DNA of 8,822 nt from Comamonadaceae bacterium (GTDB taxonomy: Bacteria; Pseudomonadota; Gammaproteobacteria; Burkholderiales; Burkholderiaceae_C), in the NCBI GenBank assembly GCA_947460165.1, contig CANHKH010000115.1, positions 1 through 8,822 of the forward strand. The letters are read 5' to 3'. Position 1 is the first letter of the stretch, and every line of letters starts with the position of its first letter. Shown here piece by piece: positions 5,533 to 8,822 of the stretch. The notes beneath the pieces were generated by a model. The model was not told where the DNA came from. It did not search any database and was given only the letters and a program-made list of their open reading frames with translations. The position numbers were made by a program, and so were the translations under genes.

Positions 5533-6903
5533 GTGAACCCTACTTCCCACCCCGCCGACAGCGGCTTTAGTTTTAGCCGCGCTTTTTTTGAAGACCTGGT
5601 CGACACCGCTTTGGCCCACGCCAAGAAAATCGGCGCCACCGATGCGGGTGCCGAGGCCTCTGAGGGCTGCGGCCTGTCAGTGAGCGTGCGCAAGGGCGAG
5701 CTTGAAAACGTCGAGCGCAACCGCGACAAGTCCTTGGGCGTGACGGTCTACCTGGGCCACCAGCGGGGCAATGCCTCGACCAGCGACTTTTCCCGCGCCG
5801 CCATCGAGCAAACCGTGCAAGCGGCTTTTGACATTGCCCGCTTCACCGCCAGCGACCCCGTGGCAGGCCTGCCCGACGAGGCCGACATCGCCCAACACCA
5901 CCCTGAGTTGGACCTTTTCCACCCCTGGGCGGTGACGGCCGAGCAAGCGGCCACCTTGGCCCTGGAATGCGAGGCCGCCGCCTTGGCCACCAGCCGGCGC
6001 ATCACCAACAGCGAGGGCGCGGGTGTGTCGGCCCAGCAAAGCCACTTTTTCAGCGCCCACACGCGCGGTTTTCGCGGCGGCTACGCGTCTTCGCGGCACA
6101 GCCTGTCGGTGGCGCCCATTGCCGGCAAAGGTGCCAACATGCAGCGCGACGCCTGGTACAGCTCCATGCGCGACGCCCGCGAGCTGGCCAGCGCCCAGGC
6201 GGTGGGCCGCTACGCCGCCGAGCGGGCGCTGTCACGCCTGAACAGCCGCAAAATCGCCACCACCCAGTGCCCGGTGCTCTTTGAATCGCCCTTGGCCGCA
6301 GGCCTGTTGGGCGCCTATGTGCACGCCACCAGCGGCGGTGCGCTCTACCGCAAAAGCAGCTTTTTGCTGGACTCTTTGGGCCAGCGCGTGTTCCCCAAGC
6401 ACATCCACATCAGCGAAGACCCGCACGTCACCAAAGGCAAGGGCAGCTCGCCCTTTGACGACGAGGGCGTGCGCACCCAGTCGCGCCAGGTCGTCGAGGC
6501 CGGTGTGGTGGGTGGCTACTTTTTGGGCACGTACTCGGCCCGCAAGCTGGGCATGCGCACCACCGGCAACGCCGGCGGCTCGCACAACTTGGTGATGAGC
6601 AGCCGCCAAACCCGGCCTGGTGACAACCTCGACGCCATGTTGCAAAAATTGGGCACAGGCCTGTTTGTCACCGAGCTGATGGGCCAAGGCGTCAACTACG
6701 TCACCGGCGACTACTCGCGCGGGGCCTCGGGCTTTTGGGTGGAAAACGGCCGCATTGCCTACCCGGTGGAAGAAATCACCATTGCGGGCAACCTCAAAAG
6801 CATGTTCCAGGGCATTGCCGCCGTGGGCGCTGACAGCTACAACTACGGCGCCAAAACCGTGGGCTCCATCCTCATCAAGCGCATGAAAATCGCAGGCAGC
6901 TGA
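5533..6903 (+). CDS. pmbA: PmbA/TldE, subunit of the TldD-TldE metalloprotease
   Basis: 456 residues from GTG 5533, against 450 in E. coli. GTG was chosen for length and because AAGAG lies 8 bases upstream; the open frame reaches 5458 but those codons show no family similarity. Matching blocks include SFLLDSLGQRVFP (276-288), SPFDDEGVRT (306-315), YSARKLGMRTTGNAGG (334-349), TGLFVTELMGQGVNYVTGDYSRGASGFWVENG (375-406) and the ending VEEITIAGNLKSMF...MKIAGS. TldD and TldE form a heterodimer that degrades unfolded peptides and, in E. coli, matures microcin B17 and takes part in turnover of the antitoxin CcdA. The metal-binding HExxxH belongs to TldD; as expected for TldE, none is seen here. tldD is not in the window. 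It is cytoplasmic. The next gene begins 8 bases after its stop, so the two probably share a transcript. Confidence 0.97.
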   Translation: MNPTSHPADSGFSFSRAFFEDLVDTALAHAKKIGATDAGAEASEGCGLSVSVRKGELENVERNRDKSLGVTVYLGHQRGNASTSDFSRAAIEQTVQAAFDIARFTASDPVAGLPDEADIAQHHPELDLFHPWAVTAEQAATLALECEAAALATSRRITNSEGAGVSAQQSHFFSAHTRGFRGGYASSRHSLSVAPIAGKGANMQRDAWYSSMRDARELASAQAVGRYAAERALSRLNSRKIATTQCPVLFESPLAAGLLGAYVHATSGGALYRKSSFLLDSLGQRVFPKHIHISEDPHVTKGKGSSPFDDEGVRTQSRQVVEAGVVGGYFLGTYSARKLGMRTTGNAGGSHNLVMSSRQTRPGDNLDAMLQKLGTGLFVTELMGQGVNYVTGDYSRGASGFWVENGRIAYPVEEITIAGNLKSMFQGIAAVGADSYNYGAKTVGSILIKRMKIAGS

Positions 6904-6911
6904 GCCAAGCC

Positions 6912-7802
6912 TTGCGCCCCGAGTTCTTGGCCGCCCTGGCCGCCCTGTGTTGGGCCGTGGGCAGCATTTTTTCGGCCACGGCGGCCAGCCGCATGGGCGC
7001 TTTCGCGTTCACGCGTTGGCGCCTGTTTTTTGCCCTTGCCTTGCTGTGGGCGCTGGCGCTTTACACCGGCCAATGGCGCAGCCTGGGCAGCCACGCCGTG
7101 GGCCTGCTGGTGCTCTCGGGTCTGGTCGGCATCTTCATTGGCGATACGGCGCTCTTTGCCTGCATGAACCGCTTGGGACCCAGGCGCTCGGGCGTGCTGT
7201 TTGCCAGCCATGCCTTGTTCTCTGCCCTCTTGGCCTGGGTGATTCTGGGCGAAACCTTGTGGGGCTGGACCTTGCTGGGCAGCGCGCTCTTGGTCGGCGG
7301 CGTGATGGTGGCCATTGCATGGGGCCGCCGCACTGACGAAGCCCACGCCTGGGAGCTCACCCGTGGCTCGTTGCGCTCGGGCGTCGCCCTGGGTCTGCTG
7401 GCCGCGCTGTGCCAGGCCCTGGCCACGCTCATGATCAAGCCGCTCATGGCCGCCGGGGTGGACGCCGTGGCCGCCTCTGCCGTGCGCACCAGCGCCAGCT
7501 TTGCCGCCCACCTGCTGCTGCTGTGGGGAGGTTTCAAACTGTCTCGGGTGCAGCAGCCGCTGACGCGCCGCATCCTGGGCCACACCGCCGTCAGCGCCGC
7601 CGTGGCCATGGCCCTGGGCATGACGCTCATTTTGGCGGCCCTGCACGAGGGCCAGGCCAACCTGGTGGCCATTTTTTCATCGCTCTCGCCGGTGCTGTTG
7701 TTGCCGCTGTTGTGGCTGATCTACCAGCGCCGCCCCGCCCTGGGTGCTTGGCTGGGTGCGGCCATGGCCGTGCTGGGCACGGCGCTGATTCTGGGGCATT
7801 GA
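6912..7802 (+). CDS. EamA/DMT-superfamily transporter, substrate unknown
   Basis: 296 residues, very hydrophobic, with two EamA repeats (about 5-137 and 155-295) of five helices each, ten transmembrane helices in all by inspection. The first repeat ends with GETLWGWTLLGSALLVGG, the typical Gly-Glu and Gly-rich last helix of the fold; the second ends with LGAWLGAAMAVLGTALIL. Members export or import amino acids, nucleotide sugars or other small metabolites at the inner membrane; the sequence does not tell which. The start is TTG at 6912, 8 bases after the pmbA stop, with no good Shine-Dalgarno, so translation may depend on ribosomes finishing pmbA. The first ATG in frame (6993) would remove most of helix 1 and is unlikely. 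CTG 6900 is another candidate. Downstream is the REP-rich gap. Confidence 0.9.
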   Translation: MRPEFLAALAALCWAVGSIFSATAASRMGAFAFTRWRLFFALALLWALALYTGQWRSLGSHAVGLLVLSGLVGIFIGDTALFACMNRLGPRRSGVLFASHALFSALLAWVILGETLWGWTLLGSALLVGGVMVAIAWGRRTDEAHAWELTRGSLRSGVALGLLAALCQALATLMIKPLMAAGVDAVAASAVRTSASFAAHLLLLWGGFKLSRVQQPLTRRILGHTAVSAAVAMALGMTLILAALHEGQANLVAIFSSLSPVLLLPLLWLIYQRRPALGAWLGAAMAVLGTALILGH

Positions 7803-7825
7803 AGGGCTGGTGGGGCCGTTTGAAG

Positions 7826-7850
7826 GTGTACGAGCCGGCCTGCCGGAGAA
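7826..7850 (+). repeat. REP-like palindromic element, copy B
   Basis: GTGTACGAGCCGGCCTGCCG and the next bases match copy A apart from scattered changes. The stem GCCGG/CCGGA has one mismatch around a CCTG loop. It forms an inverted pair with copy C, 34 bases further on. It lies in the 165-base gap (7803-7967) between the convergent eamA and yqeY genes, which holds three copies and no recognisable gene. Confidence 0.6.
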
Positions 7851-7884
7851 TTTTCGTGGGAGGCCATACCCGTTGACAGGCGCG

Positions 7885-7911
7885 ATTCGCTGGCAGGCTT
7901 GGCTCCTACAA
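7885..7911 (-). repeat. REP-like palindromic element, copy C (inverted relative to B)
   Basis: Read on the minus strand it begins TTGTAGGAGCCAAGCCTGCC and continues AGCGAAT. The head is the best match of all copies to the GTAGGAGC head of bacterial REPs, but the central stem is degenerate, with one extra base. Head-to-head with copy B it gives a REPIN-like arrangement (two inverted REPs with a short spacer). Confidence 0.6.
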
Positions 7912-7930
7912 ACACAAAATGAGGCTTCCC

Positions 7931-7956
7931 TTGTGGGCGCCGGCCTGCTGGCGGTG
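7931..7956 (+). repeat. REP-like palindromic element, copy D
   Basis: TTGTGGGCGCCGGCCTGCTG continuing GCGGTG. The stem GCCGG/CTGGC (one G-T pair) encloses a CCTG loop, the same geometry as copy A. It is 11 bases from the yqeY stop codon, so it would lie in the 3' untranslated part of the yqeY message. Confidence 0.5.
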
Positions 7957-7967
7957 TGTGGGCTGTC

Positions 7968-8417
7968 TCAGCCGCCGGCCAGCGCAGCTTTCACGGCCGC
8001 CGACACCTGGCCCATGTCTGCTTTGCCCGCCAATTGCGCCTTGACCGCACCCATCACCCGGCCCATGTCGCCCGGGCCGCTGGCCCCCAGGCTGGCCACA
8101 ATGGCTTTGACCGCAGCGAGCACCTCGTCAGCGCTCATGCGGGCCGGCAAATAGGCTTGCAGCACGGTGATTTCTGCCGACTCTTTGTCGGCCAGGTCAG
8201 GCCTTGCCGCTTTGGTGAAGGCCTCTACCGAGTCCTTGCGCTGCTTGATCAATTTGTCGACCACGGCCACCACAGCCGCGTCGTCCAGTTCAATGCGCTC
8301 GTCCACCTCTTTTTGCTTGAGCGCGGCCAGCAGCAAGCGGATGGTGCCCAGGCGCTCGCTGTCCTTGGCGCGCATGGCGGTTTTCATGTCGTCGGTGATT
8401 TGGTCTTTGAGGGCCAT
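7968..8417 (-). CDS. yqeY: GatB/YqeY domain-containing protein
   Basis: 149 residues, the usual length for the stand-alone YqeY family. The N-terminal helical half carries RLLLAALKQKEVDER (27-41) and KQRKDSVEAF (58-67); the C-terminal half carries the block GPGDMGRVMGAVKAQLAGKADMGQVSAAVKAAL (114-146), which resembles the tail domain of GatB, thought to contact tRNA in the amidotransferase. The stand-alone proteins are presumed to act on tRNA, but their exact role is not known to me. ATG 8417 was chosen because the family begins with a short MxLKDQI-like helix there and AGAAGAGA lies just upstream; the frame stays open to 8624, but that stretch runs over the terminator and the rpsU end and has no family similarity. 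It follows rpsU, and the terminator at 8450-8479 means it is probably made by read-through or from a weak promoter. Confidence 0.95.
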   Translation of the reverse strand: MALKDQITDDMKTAMRAKDSERLGTIRLLLAALKQKEVDERIELDDAAVVAVVDKLIKQRKDSVEAFTKAARPDLADKESAEITVLQAYLPARMSADEVLAAVKAIVASLGASGPGDMGRVMGAVKAQLAGKADMGQVSAAVKAALAGG

Positions 8418-8449
8418 GGTGTTCTCTTCTAAAGGGGAGGGCACAAATG

Positions 8450-8479
8450 AAAAAACCCGCTGGAGCGTCCTCGAGCGGG
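8450..8479 (-). terminator. Rho-independent terminator after rpsU
   Basis: On the minus strand CCCGCT pairs with AGCGGG (8479-8474 with 8461-8456), then after one mismatched pair GAG pairs with CTC around a GACG loop, and the stem is followed directly by six T (8455-8450). It lies 45 bases past the rpsU stop and 33 before the yqeY start, so it should reduce yqeY expression relative to rpsU. Confidence 0.8.
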
Positions 8480-8489
8480 CTGGTCTGAA

Positions 8490-8517
8490 GCGGCAGGCTC
8501 GGGTCAACCCAAGCCGC
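8490..8517 (-). other. Second hairpin in the rpsU-yqeY intergenic region
   Basis: GCGGC (8490-8494) is complementary to GCCGC (8513-8517), and GGG (8501-8503) to CCC (8508-8510) inside it. There is no T-run, so it is not itself a terminator; it may protect the 3' end of the rpsU message or serve as a processing site. It starts 7 bases after the rpsU stop. Confidence 0.4.
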
Positions 8518-8523
8518 CAGCCA

Positions 8524-8736
8524 TCAGTACATCTTTTTGGGCAGCTGCATGCTGCGGATGCGCTTGTAATTGCGCTTGACGGCGGCCGCCTTCTTGCGCT
8601 TGCGCTCAGAGGTGGGCTTTTCATAGAACTCGCGGGCGCGCAAGTCGGTCAGCAGGCCCAATTTTTCGATGGTGCGCTTGAAGCGGCGCAGCGCCACGTC
8701 GAAGGGTTCGTTGTCTTTAACACGGATGGTGGTCAT
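8524..8736 (-). CDS. rpsU: 30S ribosomal protein bS21
   Basis: 70 residues, the family's usual length, with the typical beginning MTTIRVKDNEPFDVALRRFKR, the block GLLTDLRAREFYEKPTSERKRKKAAAVKR, and a strongly basic C-terminal helix. bS21 is the last protein of the small subunit near the anti-Shine-Dalgarno end of 16S rRNA and takes part in translation initiation. The Shine-Dalgarno is weak (GGAA, 6 bases before ATG). The leader is about 70 bases with a palindrome and hairpins (see 8763-8810). A terminator lies 3', then yqeY in the same direction. Neither dnaG nor rpoD, which often follow in other proteobacteria, is present; the next gene after yqeY is the convergent eamA. Confidence 0.98.
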   Translation of the reverse strand: MTTIRVKDNEPFDVALRRFKRTIEKLGLLTDLRAREFYEKPTSERKRKKAAAVKRNYKRIRSMQLPKKMY

Positions 8737-8762
8737 TGAAGTTCCAGTTGTGGCGCCGCGGG

Positions 8763-8810
8763 GGAGCTGATCAGGCTCCTTGTAGGCACGGGTTTGCTAG
8801 CAAAGCCTGA
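8763..8810 (-). promoter_or_regulatory. Structured rpsU leader with overlapping inverted repeats
   Basis: TCAGGCT (8771-8777) and AGCCTGA (8804-8810) form a perfect 7-base-pair stem with a 26-base loop. GGAGC (8763-8767) with GCTCC (8775-8779) forms a second stem that shares bases with the first, so only one can form at a time. TTTGCTAGCAAA (8793-8804) is a 12-base perfect palindrome near the predicted transcription start, and CTGATCAG (8767-8774) is a smaller one. An AAGGAG (minus strand, 8781-8776) lies far from the rpsU ATG. An operator, an attenuator-like leader or a feedback site for bS21 are all possible; none is shown. Confidence 0.4.
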
Positions 8811-8811
8811 A

Positions 8812-8817
8812 AGTATA
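8812..8817 (-). promoter_or_regulatory. Putative -10 element of the rpsU promoter
   Basis: TATACT on the minus strand, one mismatch from TATAAT, in an AT-rich spot at the right edge. The predicted transcript would begin near 8805, giving a leader of about 69 bases. The -35 hexamer would lie beyond base 8822 and cannot be checked. Confidence 0.45.
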
Positions 8818-8822
8818 GCAGC

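Noticed and set aside
6843..7646. 267-codon open frame on the minus strand opposite eamA
   Set aside because: The composition (Gln, Gly, His, Arg, Ala) is typical of a GC-rich antisense shadow and eamA on the other strand is clearly real.
7873..7878. TTGACA in the eamA-yqeY gap
   Set aside because: It is inside the inverted REP pair, has no -10 at 16-18 bases, and points into convergent yqeY.
8418..8624. N-terminal extension of yqeY by 69 residues (frame open to 8624)
   Set aside because: It runs antiparallel to no known domain, crosses the rpsU end and its terminator, is Arg/Ser/Pro-rich like a shadow frame, and the family starts at ATG 8417 with a Shine-Dalgarno.

Overview
The window is GC-rich, densely coding DNA whose genes look most like those of Betaproteobacteria, order Burkholderiales, probably family Comamonadaceae. 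The rpsU-yqeY pair, the divergent darP (yjgA)/pmbA pair, the E. coli-like MogA and the Gly-rich lipoprotein leader all fit. This assignment comes from protein and layout resemblance only; no database search was possible.

Layout, left to right. (1) Bases 1-3308 hold four rightward genes: the 3' end of a FliJ-like coiled-coil protein, a methyltransferase-like protein coupled to it by an ATGA overlap, a Gly-rich outer-membrane-type lipoprotein, and a long membrane-anchored alpha-carbonic anhydrase with an unusual N-terminal half. (2) A 126-base gap with a REP-like palindrome leads to a PolB-like 3'-5' exonuclease gene (3435-4253, +) with a near-perfect Shine-Dalgarno. (3) Convergent to it is a leftward pair, darP (yjgA) then mogA, overlapping by 8 bases. 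(4) Divergent from darP, with starts 17 bases apart, are pmbA (tldE) and an EamA-family transporter (+). (5) A 165-base convergent gap packed with three REP-like copies separates eamA from the leftward rpsU-yqeY pair. That pair has a rho-independent terminator between its genes and a structured leader with a -10 element at the right edge of the window.

Most of the genes are housekeeping: ribosome assembly or translation (darP, rpsU, yqeY), molybdenum cofactor synthesis (mogA), peptide maturation or proteolysis (pmbA), nuclease (PolB-like) and transport (eamA). No phage, insertion sequence, CRISPR array, rRNA or tRNA was recognised, and no clearly new multi-gene system. The points most worth a second look are: the carbonic anhydrase (membrane anchor, coiled coil, Lys/Asp/Glu-rich linker, and a Val where the second-shell Glu usually sits); a family of short REP-like palindromes in three intergenic gaps; the rpsU leader, with a 12-base perfect palindrome at the predicted transcription start and competing hairpins; and a methyltransferase-like gene coupled to the FliJ-like gene.
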